Shown piece by piece: positions 47,551-57,800 of a DNA stretch of 64,000 nt. The notes under the pieces are model-generated. The model made no database searches, had not been told where the DNA came from, and worked only from the letters and a program-made list of their open reading frames with translations. Location: NCBI GenBank assembly GCA_946626535.1, contig CAMOUK010000002.1, forward strand, positions 47,519 through 111,518, in the 5' to 3' direction. The translations under genes and the position numbers were made by a program. This stretch comes from an uncultured Caryophanales bacterium. GTDB taxonomy: Bacteria; Bacillota_I; Bacilli_A; Acholeplasmatales; Anaeroplasmataceae. Within the stretch, counting starts at the first letter, position 1, and every line of letters begins with the position of its first letter.

Positions 47551-48407
47551 GAAATAAAGCATTTATTAATTCTATTTTGAAGGAAAATGATATTAAAATA
47601 AAAAAGAAATTTGGTCAAAATTTCTTAGTTGATAATAATATCTTAAATGGAATTGTTAATGCTTCAGAATTAAATAAAAATATAGGTGTTATTGAAATAG
47701 GTCCTGGTCTCGGTAGCTTAACAGAGCATTTAGTAAATAATGCAGGCTTTGTTTTATGCTATGAAATAGATTCTGAATTAATATCTTATTTAGAGGATAA
47801 TTTAAAAAGCTATAGCAACTTTAAAATATTGAATCAAGATATTTTAGAGGCTGATATAAATAATGATATTGAAACATATTTTAAAAATTATGATAGAATA
47901 TATGTGGTTGCAAATTTACCATATTATATAACTACACCTATTATATTAGGTTTACTTGAAAAAACTGATAGAATTTCAAAATATGTTATGATGATGCAAA
48001 AGGAGGTTGCAGATAGAATTTGTGGTAATCCTAAAACAAAGGATTATAATGCACTATCTATCGCAATAAAGTATAGAGCTGAGGCTAAAAAAGCCTTTAA
48101 TGTATCAAGAGAGTGCTTTATTCCAGCTCCAAATGTAGATTCTAGCGTTATCGTATTAAATGTTTATGAAAATAAAAAATATAATGTTTTAGATGAGGAA
48201 TTCTTCTTTAAGTTTATAAGATTATGCTTCTCTCAAAGAAGAAAGACGTTAATTAATAATTTACAAAACTATTACGATAAGGATTTTATAGTTGAAATGT
48301 TGAACCATTTCAATATAAAATTAACCGTAAGATCTGAGGAATTAGATATTATTGATTTTATCAATTTTAGTGATTATATAGTTGGAAAGGGTGATAAAAA
48401 TGATTAA
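47535..48407 (+). CDS. rsmA: 16S rRNA dimethyladenosine transferase RsmA (KsgA)
   Basis: Dimethylates two adenines in helix 45 of 16S rRNA. Shows KKKFGQNFLVDNNIL, IEIGPGLGSLTEHL (SAM binding), the catalytic VANLPYYITTPI motif and the C-terminal CFSQRRKTLINNL in 290 residues. Overlaps rnmV and ispE, forming the rnmV-rsmA-ispE operon. Confidence 0.96.
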   Translation: MQAKIGNKAFINSILKENDIKIKKKFGQNFLVDNNILNGIVNASELNKNIGVIEIGPGLGSLTEHLVNNAGFVLCYEIDSELISYLEDNLKSYSNFKILNQDILEADINNDIETYFKNYDRIYVVANLPYYITTPIILGLLEKTDRISKYVMMMQKEVADRICGNPKTKDYNALSIAIKYRAEAKKAFNVSRECFIPAPNVDSSVIVLNVYENKKYNVLDEEFFFKFIRLCFSQRRKTLINNLQNYYDKDFIVEMLNHFNIKLTVRSEELDIIDFINFSDYIVGKGDKND

Positions 48408-49227
48408 GGTTAGAGCGTATGGAAAGATTAATTTAGCTCTTGAGGTTAAAGGGGAGTTAAATGGATACCATGAGGTAAATAACATTATGGTTCCTATATC
48501 TATTTATGATGAATTAACTTTAGAAAAATCAAAATATGACCATGTTTATGTATTAGATGGCTATTATGAGGATAATATAGTAGAAAAGGCCTTAAAGCTT
48601 TTTAAGGAAAAATATTGTATTACTGAATTTGCTGAAATTGAAATAATTAAAAGAATTCCAAGTGAAGCTGGTCTTGCAGGAGGCTCTTCAGATGCGGCAG
48701 CAGCTTTAATTGGCTTATGTGAACTTTTTAATATAAATGCAACAAATGAAGAATTAAAAGAAATTGCAGCAAAATTAGGTTCTGATGTAGCTTTCTTCTT
48801 AGATTTACTTCCTGCGATGTGTACAGGAAGAGGAGAGATAATAACTCCATTTGAATTCGAGCCTTTTGATTTTAATTTACTGCTTGTTAAACCAGACATT
48901 AGCCTTTCAACAAAAAGAGTTTATAAAAAATACGTTTATGATAAAACATCAAAGGCTGATAAGTTAGAAAATGTTAAGCAAGCCTTAGAAAAGAAAGATA
49001 TTGAATTATTAGAAAAAAATGTATTTAATGATTTAGAAAAAACAGCTTTATCGATGAATAAAGATTTGAATGAATTTTATAATTCTTTAGTTAAAAAAGG
49101 CCTAAAACCACATATAACTGGTAGTGGTCCAACAATGTTTATTATTAACCCTACTAAAGAAGAAATAGAGACAGTAAAATCTCTAGCAAAAGAGAACTAT
49201 TATTTAGCATATTGTTACACAAAATAA
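48400..49227 (+). CDS. ispE: 4-diphosphocytidyl-2-C-methyl-D-erythritol kinase
   Basis: MEP-pathway kinase, so the organism makes isoprenoids by the non-mevalonate route. The 275 residues have AYGKINLALEV, the ATP-binding GHMP loop PSEAGLAGGSSDAAAAL and the C-terminal HITGSGPTMFI. ATG 48400 follows GGAAAGGG and overlaps the rsmA end by 8 bases; the longer TTG start at 48382 overlaps that ribosome site. Confidence 0.95.
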   Translation: MIKVRAYGKINLALEVKGELNGYHEVNNIMVPISIYDELTLEKSKYDHVYVLDGYYEDNIVEKALKLFKEKYCITEFAEIEIIKRIPSEAGLAGGSSDAAAALIGLCELFNINATNEELKEIAAKLGSDVAFFLDLLPAMCTGRGEIITPFEFEPFDFNLLLVKPDISLSTKRVYKKYVYDKTSKADKLENVKQALEKKDIELLEKNVFNDLEKTALSMNKDLNEFYNSLVKKGLKPHITGSGPTMFIINPTKEEIETVKSLAKENYYLAYCYTK

Positions 49228-49251
49228 CCCAAGTTTTTTGGGTTATTTTTT
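49223..49251 (+). terminator. Terminator of rnmV-rsmA-ispE
   Basis: AATAACCCAA/TTGGGTTATT 10-bp stem with T run; the ispE stop codon is inside the stem. Confidence 0.9.
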
Positions 49252-49253
49252 CC

Positions 49254-49282
49254 TTGACTACCAGGTTATTATATTTTATAAT
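49254..49282 (+). promoter_or_regulatory. Strong promoter of the Ig-like/PL9 lipoprotein operon
   Basis: TTGACT (49254-49259) and perfect TATAAT (49277-49282), exactly 17 bases apart. Start site expected at about 49289. Confidence 0.85.
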
Positions 49283-49286
49283 AACA

Positions 49287-49301
49287 TGTAAAGCGTTTAC
49301 A
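49287..49301 (+). promoter_or_regulatory. LacI/CcpA-type operator over the start site
   Basis: TGTAAA-GCG-TTTACA, 6-bp inverted arms around a GCG centre, resembles a cre/LacI-family operator. It covers the predicted +1 of the promoter at 49254-49282, a repressing position. Confidence 0.65.
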
Positions 49302-49317
49302 AAAGGAGGTAAACAAA

Positions 49318-50859
49318 ATGAATTTATTAAAAAAGATAGGATTTTTTGTTGTAGCTGGTATATCATTATGTGCTTTAGCATCATGTGATAACAAAAACAA
49401 TGATACTGGTGAAGGCACTGAAGAGGTTGGATTTGATTATGACAATGCTACTATGACTTCAATTTCTATTGTTGAATCAACAGCTAAAACAAAGTTTTAT
49501 TTAGGTCAAAGTTTTGATTCTACAGGCTTAACTGCCAACGCTAACTTCGTACTGTATGATGAGAATGGTGATAGAACAAACAGCTCATTCACAACAACTG
49601 ATTTAACAGTTGATTCTTCAAAGGTAGATTTTTATAATATCGGAAGATATCCTGTAGATGTAACATATCGTTACGGTAGAACAGTAAGAACTACTCAATA
49701 TAATGTTGATGTTATTTCATCTGAATTTGATGATGCAGGTATTGAATATGTAGGTGGTATTGAGGTTACATATGTAAATAAGAAGGTTTATGATTATGAT
49801 CTTGATGCAACAGGAAATAAAAAAATAAATTTAAATCAATTTAGAGCAACTGTTCACTATTATAAGTCTGGTAAAGAAATTGAGGATAAGGCAGCTTTAA
49901 TTACAGATAGATCAGCGTATGGAACAACACCTGATTCTAAAATATATATTGACTATTCTAATGTTAACTTAACTAAGAGAGGCACATATATTGCAAAAAT
50001 CACTTATAAGCCTGAGCCAGTAACAATCAATGGCGAAACAAAAAATTACGAGGTAAATTCATTTGTTGTTATAAATGTTAATGATGAAGTTGAAACATTC
50101 AGCTTCTATAGTGGAACAACTACGTTTGTAGCTGACGTAGTTGACGTAAGTTTTGATGACTGGAAATTTAAGGTAAAGAGAAAAGTATCTGGTGAAGAAA
50201 TTGTTGATTATAATCCAGAGCAATTTACAATTACTGGTGTATCACCATTTGTTGTAGGTACACAAAAGGCAAGCGTTTCTTGTTCAGAATTAGCTAATTT
50301 AGCTAAAGAGGTTAATGTTACTATTACTGAATCTGAAAAATATAACATTGTTACAGGTAATATTTATTCAGTATCATTAGATGCTAGTGGCAGTCCTATT
50401 TATGGTGGCGAAGTATTCACTAAGGCAGAAGATATTCCAAATGCTACTGAAGGTACTTATACACTAGATTCTTCTGGAATCTTTAAGATGACAAATGTTA
50501 AAAAGTATGAGGATAGAAAAGCTGGTCAAGATAAGTATGGTAGCTTAAACTTCGGTACAAGAATGACTATTAAGGGTGAAAACTCTTATGTATCTGTAAC
50601 TGTTTCTGGTCCAGCAAAGATTGTTGTTTATGTAGCATCTACTGGTGATAATTCATCAAGAGACGTCGGCATTTATAATTTAAATGGTGATTTATTATAC
50701 GATGATGAAGGTAATGAATTACAAGGATTTACAGATGAATCAAAATTAAAGCAACAAATCGAACAATTTATATTTGAAGTAGATGCTGCTGGAACTTACT
50801 TAATTAAATCAAATCTTCAAGTGTATTTCAGTGGTATTGTTGTAGCGATGGAAAAGTAG
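49318..50859 (+). CDS. Surface lipoprotein with Ig-like domains
   Basis: The 513-residue protein has a lipoprotein signal (LASC, Cys23). Residues 45-130, 140-250 and 255-340 look like three bacterial Ig-like (Big_3-type) folds, each beginning with a short strand and ending with strand patterns such as YPVDVTYRYG and YIAKITYKP. The C-terminal 130 residues (LNFGTRMTIKGENSYVSVTV, ending VYFSGIVVAMEK) form a separate beta-sandwich, similar in layout to modules in the CE8 protein, perhaps carbohydrate binding. No catalytic residues are evident. GGAGGT precedes the ATG. PL9 gene follows by 13 bases. Confidence 0.75.
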   Translation: MNLLKKIGFFVVAGISLCALASCDNKNNDTGEGTEEVGFDYDNATMTSISIVESTAKTKFYLGQSFDSTGLTANANFVLYDENGDRTNSSFTTTDLTVDSSKVDFYNIGRYPVDVTYRYGRTVRTTQYNVDVISSEFDDAGIEYVGGIEVTYVNKKVYDYDLDATGNKKINLNQFRATVHYYKSGKEIEDKAALITDRSAYGTTPDSKIYIDYSNVNLTKRGTYIAKITYKPEPVTINGETKNYEVNSFVVINVNDEVETFSFYSGTTTFVADVVDVSFDDWKFKVKRKVSGEEIVDYNPEQFTITGVSPFVVGTQKASVSCSELANLAKEVNVTITESEKYNIVTGNIYSVSLDASGSPIYGGEVFTKAEDIPNATEGTYTLDSSGIFKMTNVKKYEDRKAGQDKYGSLNFGTRMTIKGENSYVSVTVSGPAKIVVYVASTGDNSSRDVGIYNLNGDLLYDDEGNELQGFTDESKLKQQIEQFIFEVDAAGTYLIKSNLQVYFSGIVVAMEK

Positions 50860-50872
50860 GAGGTGTAGAAAA

Positions 50873-53800
50873 GTGAAAAATAAATTATTTAAATCATTAA
50901 CTGCTTTTTTAGCGTTAGGTACGATAGTAACATTAGCTTCTTGTAAAGATAATAAGCAACCAGCTGAGCCAGGTGATAATACACCTGAGGAGGTAGTTGA
51001 AACATTCTATGTTTCTCCAACTGCCGATGATAAAACTGGTGATGGATCTGAAGCTAGTCCATATTCATTTACTACAGCATGTTCAAAGGTTGGTCCTGGT
51101 GATACTATTTTATTAAAATCAGGTAGATATGAATATGATACAAGACAAAATTTACAAAATTCAGGTAAGCCAAATGCTTATATTACTGTAAAGCCTGCAG
51201 ATGGAAGAGTAGTATTTGACTTCCATAAGCAACCATTCCAAGATAATATGCGTGGTATTCAGGTTTATGGTGATTATTGGCATTTCCAAAATATAGAAGT
51301 ATGTAATTCTGGTGATAATGGCTTTTACATTGCTGGAAGCTATAATATCATAGAGGATAGTTTATTCTATTCAAATAAGGATACTGGTCTTCAATTAGGT
51401 AGAGCATATTCAAGTGATAGCCAAATTAGTGACTGGCCATCATTTAACTTAATTAAGAATTGTACATCATTTGGTAATTATGATGATGAAACATTTGGTG
51501 AAAATGCTGATGGCTTTGCTGCTAAGCTTACAGTAGGCTTCGGTAACGTATTTGATGGATGTATAGCATTCAGAAATTCTGACGATGGTTGGGATATGTA
51601 TGCTAAGGAAGATTCAGGAAATATCGGTACTGTTATGCTATATAACTGTGTATCTTTCGAAAATGGCTTCTTACCATATCAAATTGATAGAACAGATGCT
51701 AATGGTAATACATTTAAGTCATATGATACATTAAATGGTGATGGTATCGGATTTAAATTAGGTGGATCAGTTATGGAGGGTGACGTTATTGTTGAAAACT
51801 GTCTTGCCTTCAATAATAAGCTACATGGCTTTGGTGATAACTCAAATCCAGGCTTCCTAGATTTAAGAAATTGTACAGCATATAATAACTGTATCGGTTT
51901 AGACGAAAATGGTAATGTTGGTACAGTTAGAGGTGAAAACCTAAGTACTAATAAATCAAACAATTTCGACCTAGCTCGTTCAACAACTTCTTATAACTCA
52001 TATTATGGTTTATTATCATATATTGATAACCAAGATGATTTTGATACAGCTGCTGAAGGTGCTGAAAACAGCTACAATGCTGATAAATATAGAGGTGTTA
52101 CAGCATATTCAATTTTCCAAACAAGCTACAATAATGGCCAAGAGCAATATAGAATCTATGGTGATTATTCAGATGCTTCAATCTATACAACAACAAGCAC
52201 AGATGTTGCATTTAATGCTGGTGAAGTTAAGGCTGAATATGTAAAGGCTTCTGACTTTAAAAAATTAGAGCCTATTAATGCTAAGTGCTCATCATTAGAA
52301 ACTATTTCTGATTTATTTGAAATTGATACTAAGTTTAGAAATAAAGATAGATCTGTTAATATGGGTGGATTAGTACAATTAGCAGATAATTCATCATTAA
52401 AGACATATTGTGATGGTAAGCCAGTAGGTGCAAGCTTAGATAAGACTAGTGCTGCTGATTACACTCATTACGATACATTAAATTTTGAAGGATGTAAGAC
52501 TGAAGATGAAGCTATAGTTAGCGCAGTAAAGAATACTTTAGAGGCTTTAACAAATTCTAGAGCAACATTCCAAGATTTTGAGATTGCTAAGGTTATAGCT
52601 GGCGCTGAAATTAGATGGAAATCAAGTAATACAAATGTAATAACAATTGATAATTCAGAAAAGATTTCTGCATCTATATCTGCATTCTCAACTGCAGTTA
52701 TCAATACTCCTTCTAAGAAGACTAATGTTACATTAACTGCAACTATTACTAAGGGTAAGGCATCTGTAACAAAGAATTTTGAAATCACAGTTATGCCAAA
52801 AAAACAATCTTTAGGTGCTTTAGTTTCAACTTCTAATGATACAATGTTTAAGGTTTTAATGTATGGTACATTCGTTGAACCTACAGTATACGCAACAGAT
52901 TCATCATCTAATACTGCTTCAAAGCTAGATGAATCATTATATACTAAGACTACTACTTATAAGTATGCTACTGATGCTAATTCACAATTTGCTGAGGTAG
53001 ATAAGGTTTATACATCAGTTCCTGGTGTTTATAAGGTTATTACAAAGGCTGTATTAAAATCAGATACAACTATTACTGAGGAATTTGAATATACTGTTTA
53101 TATTCTAGACCCAGATTGCTCTATTAGTACTATGGGCACTCCAGTTGTTGTGTTAAATAATTCAGGCTTTGCTGTAAATTCATATGTATCAAATGTTTAT
53201 GGCGATATTTATGCAATTTACTCTAAGACACCTATTGTTGGCTTAACAGCAGAACAATTACTTGCTAGACCAGAAGTAGAGTCTGTTTCAATTGATTCTG
53301 ATTATATTTCAGCAGAATTTACTGGTGATAACTCAGGTGCTTACTATGGTTATTATGTAGTTTTAAATAAGAATAAATCAAATGTTTCTTCAGCTGTAGT
53401 TCATTCATTTGAAGTTAGTGTAATAAATGTAAGTACTAGAGAAGAATTCTATAATCTTGCTACTACTGGTAAGATTGGAGATGAGGTTCCTTCAACTACT
53501 ACAATTTACTCATTACAAAATGATTTAGACTTTACTGGTTTCCATACACCTGCAGCAGGTTCTTCATATGAGTATAACTGGGAATTAAGAGATAAGGCAC
53601 AATATCAATCATTCTCAAGCTTATTCACAGGTAACGATCATACAATTTCTAATATTGTAATTAATGCTGATTCAGCAAATAAGAATGTTAACATTTTCTA
53701 TAAGGTATCAAATGGTACAATTATGAATGTTAATTTCGATAATATATCAATTACTAATAGAAATACATCTAAGGGTCAAATCGGTATTATTGGTGATCTT

Positions 53801-54691
53801 CAAGGTGGTTATGTATATGATGTTCATGCTACTAGAGTTAAGATGGTTGGTCGTGAAGGTGTAGGTGGTATTATCGGTATCATCTCAGGTATGACAAATT
53901 ATGTTTCTAATTGTTCGCTTGTAAATCCATATACTTATACTTCTGAATTATTAGAACGTGCAGAAGTAAAGAATATCGACCCATTATATTTAGTAACTGC
54001 GGTAACTGATTTTACAAATGATTATGTAATTATGGCTACTAATAAGTATGCAGGTGGTATTATCGGTAATGTTCAAAAGAATTCAGATCAAAATATGGTT
54101 AATTTAACTGTAAGAGATTGCTATACTAATGCCGTATTAGGTGATGGTAATGATGCTGGTGGTAACGTTGGTGGTATCATTGGACGTGTTAAGAATGAAA
54201 CAGATAAATATGTTATCGATGTTCAAAGATGCTACTATAAGGGTATTATAATTGCAAAGGGTAATTATAATGCTGGTATCATTGGTCAATTTGATAATGG
54301 TCAAGGTAATGTAACAATTAGATACAATTATTCTGATTCTGTATTCTTCCTTGGTGGAGAAACATTAAATGCTTATCAAGCACTAATGGTTGGTGCTGAC
54401 CAAGAATATGCTCATAAGAATACTAACTCAATTGTTGGTAGAGCAGTTGGTACAACAGGTGTAAGTATATATATGTCATCTAACAACTATGGTACTTGGA
54501 AGGAATACTATAACAAGTTTGTTGTTTCAACATCTATTATATTTGAATTATCTGAAACTAATGAGGAAGATGGAAAATTTACATTATTCACATTAGGTAA
54601 AGGCTTTATTGGAAGTACATTAGGATTTGATTTAGAAAATGTATGGTTATTCAATGAAGAAACAGGTACTTTAACATTAAGAAATAAATAG
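50873..54691 (+). CDS. Surface pectate lyase, PL9 family, with C-terminal GLUG-like repeats
   Basis: A 1272-residue lipoprotein (LASC, Cys24; GTG start after AGGAGGTG). Residues 45-510 form a parallel beta-helix of PL9 (Pel9A/PelL type). The calcium ligands match family spacing: Asp213 in NADGFA, Asp237, Asp238 and Asp241 in NSDDGWD. Lys295 in GFKLGG is the likely catalytic base. Residues about 525-650 look like an Ig-like domain, followed by another beta-rich region, and residues 955-1200 hold repeated GGIIG-type (GLUG-like) motifs at about 16-60 residue spacing. It should cleave demethylated homogalacturonan by beta-elimination. Confidence 0.85.
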   Translation: MKNKLFKSLTAFLALGTIVTLASCKDNKQPAEPGDNTPEEVVETFYVSPTADDKTGDGSEASPYSFTTACSKVGPGDTILLKSGRYEYDTRQNLQNSGKPNAYITVKPADGRVVFDFHKQPFQDNMRGIQVYGDYWHFQNIEVCNSGDNGFYIAGSYNIIEDSLFYSNKDTGLQLGRAYSSDSQISDWPSFNLIKNCTSFGNYDDETFGENADGFAAKLTVGFGNVFDGCIAFRNSDDGWDMYAKEDSGNIGTVMLYNCVSFENGFLPYQIDRTDANGNTFKSYDTLNGDGIGFKLGGSVMEGDVIVENCLAFNNKLHGFGDNSNPGFLDLRNCTAYNNCIGLDENGNVGTVRGENLSTNKSNNFDLARSTTSYNSYYGLLSYIDNQDDFDTAAEGAENSYNADKYRGVTAYSIFQTSYNNGQEQYRIYGDYSDASIYTTTSTDVAFNAGEVKAEYVKASDFKKLEPINAKCSSLETISDLFEIDTKFRNKDRSVNMGGLVQLADNSSLKTYCDGKPVGASLDKTSAADYTHYDTLNFEGCKTEDEAIVSAVKNTLEALTNSRATFQDFEIAKVIAGAEIRWKSSNTNVITIDNSEKISASISAFSTAVINTPSKKTNVTLTATITKGKASVTKNFEITVMPKKQSLGALVSTSNDTMFKVLMYGTFVEPTVYATDSSSNTASKLDESLYTKTTTYKYATDANSQFAEVDKVYTSVPGVYKVITKAVLKSDTTITEEFEYTVYILDPDCSISTMGTPVVVLNNSGFAVNSYVSNVYGDIYAIYSKTPIVGLTAEQLLARPEVESVSIDSDYISAEFTGDNSGAYYGYYVVLNKNKSNVSSAVVHSFEVSVINVSTREEFYNLATTGKIGDEVPSTTTIYSLQNDLDFTGFHTPAAGSSYEYNWELRDKAQYQSFSSLFTGNDHTISNIVINADSANKNVNIFYKVSNGTIMNVNFDNISITNRNTSKGQIGIIGDLQGGYVYDVHATRVKMVGREGVGGIIGIISGMTNYVSNCSLVNPYTYTSELLERAEVKNIDPLYLVTAVTDFTNDYVIMATNKYAGGIIGNVQKNSDQNMVNLTVRDCYTNAVLGDGNDAGGNVGGIIGRVKNETDKYVIDVQRCYYKGIIIAKGNYNAGIIGQFDNGQGNVTIRYNYSDSVFFLGGETLNAYQALMVGADQEYAHKNTNSIVGRAVGTTGVSIYMSSNNYGTWKEYYNKFVVSTSIIFELSETNEEDGKFTLFTLGKGFIGSTLGFDLENVWLFNEETGTLTLRNK

Positions 54692-54698
54692 TAAATAG

Positions 54699-54739
54699 GA
54701 CCGTTAGGTAGCTATTATAGCCCTGACGGTCTTTTTTTT
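54699..54739 (+). terminator. Terminator of the Ig-like/PL9 operon
   Basis: GACCGT/ACGGTC outer stem with paired inner AGC/GCT-type bases, followed by eight T. Confidence 0.9.
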
Positions 54740-54775
54740 ATAAATAAAAATTTTTTTAAGTTGAAAAACCTAGAA

Positions 54776-54795
54776 AACGCTTTACTGAAAGCGTT
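54776..54795 (+). promoter_or_regulatory. LacI/CcpA-type operator over the -35 of the CE8 gene
   Basis: AACGCTTT-ACTG-AAAGCGTT: perfect 8-bp inverted arms. It covers the -35 hexamer (54781-54786). Confidence 0.7.
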
Positions 54796-54809
54796 ATTTA
54801 TGTTATAAT
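54781..54809 (+). promoter_or_regulatory. Promoter of the CE8 pectinesterase gene
   Basis: TTTACT (54781-54786) and perfect TATAAT (54804-54809), exactly 17 bases apart. The start site falls near 54816. Confidence 0.75.
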
Positions 54810-54835
54810 TTTCTCGAATTGCGATTAGACGTCCG

Positions 54836-54845
54836 TAAACGTTTA
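54836..54845 (+). promoter_or_regulatory. Second CG-centred operator in the CE8 gene leader
   Basis: TAAACGTTTA, a perfect 10-bp palindrome with CG centre, about 20 bases after the predicted start site. A two-operator layout with 54776-54795 would allow looping by a LacI-family tetramer. Confidence 0.55.
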
Positions 54846-54882
54846 ATTCAACAATAAATAAAAAAAGAAAGAGGAAGAAAAA

Positions 54883-57800
54883 ATGAAAAACAAAAGAAAA
54901 TTGTTAGGTCTTACTGCAACAGCTTCTTTATTAAGCTTATCTGCAGTCCTAGCTTCTTGTAACAAGGTTAAACAATGCACAGTTACATTCAAAAATGGAA
55001 CTGAAGTTGTTGAAGAACAACCTGTACAAGCTGGATTCAATGCTAAGGTGCCAACAGCACCAACAAGCGGAGATCTTGAATTTAATGGTTGGTATGCTGA
55101 TGAAGCTAAAACTACTCCATTCGATTTTGGTAGTGTAATTAATGAGGACACTACAGTTTATGCTAACTGGGTAAACAAATATACCGTTACATTCAATTCA
55201 AATGGTGGAACTACAGTAGCTGCTAAAACTGTTAGAGAAGGTGGAAATGTAGCAGTACCAACAGCACCAACTAAAGCTGGTAGAGTATTTAATGGTTGGT
55301 ATGCTAATGAAGCTTTAACTACTCCATTCAATTTTGGAAGCATTATTACAAGTAACACTACAATTTATGCTAAGTGGGAATTAGCAACTTATAATGTTAC
55401 ATTATACAAATCATCTACAGAAGTTTATAAGACTGTAGGTGTAAAAGACGGCGAATTATTAGAAGTTGGTGAAAATCCAGCAATTAATTATCAAACTTTC
55501 GTAGGATGGTATACAGATCCATCTTTATCAGATGATTCAGTGTTTGATGTTACTACAGATTTAATCACTGAAGATACAAATTTATATGCTAAATTTGCTG
55601 TAAAATCTGAAGAAGTAGAATACAAGTTTGATTATGAAACTATGATTGCTAAGTATGGTGCAGGTAACAAGTCTACTCAAATTGAAAAATTTGGTGGATT
55701 CTACGTCAATACTGGTGCATATGGTGAATATAAGACAAATTATTATACTGGTGATGCTAACCAGCCAGATATTAACAACCAACAACAACCAGTTTGGTTC
55801 AGCTCAATTTCTGCTGGTCAATTAACATTTGACTGGAGATATAGATCTGGTTCATCATGCCAAGTTAAGGTTTATGAGTTAGATGAAATTGATAATTCAG
55901 TAGCTCCTGTTTTAGCTAATATGGATGAAGATGCTGTTGTTTATAACACAACTTCAGGAAGCGGTGAGCATGCTGTAATTAATATTAAGGCTGATAAGTC
56001 TTATGTTATTTTCTCAATTGGTTCAGTTCAAATTCATGAATTAAAATACACTAATACAGTAGGTGCTTCTAAGCCTGCTGACATCTCAGTAAGTGGTGCA
56101 TTAAATGCATTCTTATGTGGTGATGAATTTGTTTCTACTGGTTTATCAATCACTATGTCATATGAAAATGGCAGAACTGAGTCTGTTCCAGCAAGAGATG
56201 TTACAGTTGATACTTCAGCTGTTGATTTAACTAAGGAAGGTACTTATACAGTTACTGTTAACTATAATGCAACAGACGAATATGGTACATATCCACTTTC
56301 TGATACTTATGAAGTTAATGTATATGCTGTTGATACTATTAAAGCATTTACATATGGCTTAAATTCATCTAGAGAAACAGTACATAATAAGCTAGTTTAT
56401 GCTAAGGGTGATACATTAAAGATTGATGGTATTTATGTTCATGCATATGGTACTATCGGTGAAGGCGCTACAGCAACTAACATTGATGATCAATTAGCAT
56501 CATCTGAATGGGAATTAGCTCAAGCAGTTGACATGACTACTCTTGGTAGAAAGACTGTTACTTTAAAATATAAGCAAAACCCTGAAGTTACTACATCATT
56601 TGATATTGAAGTTGTAGATAAGCTATTAAAGAAGGAATATCCATATGCTGAAGTTGTTGTTGATGCAAATGCTGAAGCAGCTGCAAAGGTTACAAGAAGT
56701 GCTGGAGAAACTTACACATTTAAATCAATTACAGAAGCTTTACAATATTTCACATTATGTGAATTACCTTCTGAAACTCAAAAGGTTATCGTATTAAAGA
56801 ACGGTACATATAATGAAAAGGTATATATCGATATTCCTAATGTTGCTATTATAGGTGAAAATTATTATAATGAAATGCCTTCTCAATCTCAAGTTGGCGC
56901 TGGTACAACTTTCCCAGTTATTACATTTGATAAGATGAATGGCTTAAAGGCTCCAAATGGAACTCAATATTCTACAGATGGTGCTGCAACATTCACAATT
57001 TCTAAGAAGGCTACTAACTGTACAGTATGTGGCGTTAAGATTATGAACTACTATAATACTAACGCTTTATATCAAGAATCATTAAAGATTACTCACGATA
57101 CTCAAGCTACTGCTTGTCTTGTTCGTGGTGATATGGCTACATTTGCTTGGGTAACATTATCTGGTTACCATGATACATTATATGCTGATAATGGTCGTCA
57201 AATGTACTATAATTGTGATATTGAAGGTAGAACAGACTTCATCTTCGGTGATGATTCAACTGCATACTTCCAAAATTGTACAATTAGAACATTAGGTGCT
57301 GGCTTAACAGAAAAGAATGGTGGTTACGTTGTAGCTACTAAGGGTAAAGCAGGCATGAATTATGGCTATATCTTCAATGAATGTAACTTTGTTGCAGACG
57401 CAGCTACTCAAGCTGGTTGTGTATCAATCGCTCGTGGTTGGGCTGATAACATGAAGATTATGGTTATGAACTCTAACTTAGGTGCTCATTTCTCTAAGGG
57501 TACTTATGGTCAAACTTACTATGAAAAGGCTGTAACTGCTGATACATTTGCTTCACTAGTTGAAACTGGTTTATATACTTTAGCAAATGAAAAGTATACT
57601 AAGGTAGCAGGAACTGCAGAATTTGATGCAAATGCAACTTATTACGTTCAATTAAATGACCGTTATACAAAGATGAATGCTGCTCCAAATGCTGAATTAT
57701 TATCAGAATATAATAATGAAGGTAATGGTGCTATCGCATATACAGCTGAATTAGCTGCTTTATATGCTGAAAAGACATTCACATTATTAAATCCTGCTGA

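Noticed and set aside
51679..52788. Open frames on the minus strand and in a second plus frame inside the PL9 gene
   Set aside because: No ribosome sites, low-complexity composition, and complete overlap with a strongly supported coding frame.
49254..54845. A local LacI-family regulator gene to match the operators
   Set aside because: No protein in the window has a LacI-type helix-turn-helix and sugar-binding domain; the regulator must lie elsewhere.
54843..55358. Minus-strand open frames across the start of the CE8 gene
   Set aside because: They are antisense shadows of the InlB repeats and would run through the promoter leader of a real gene.
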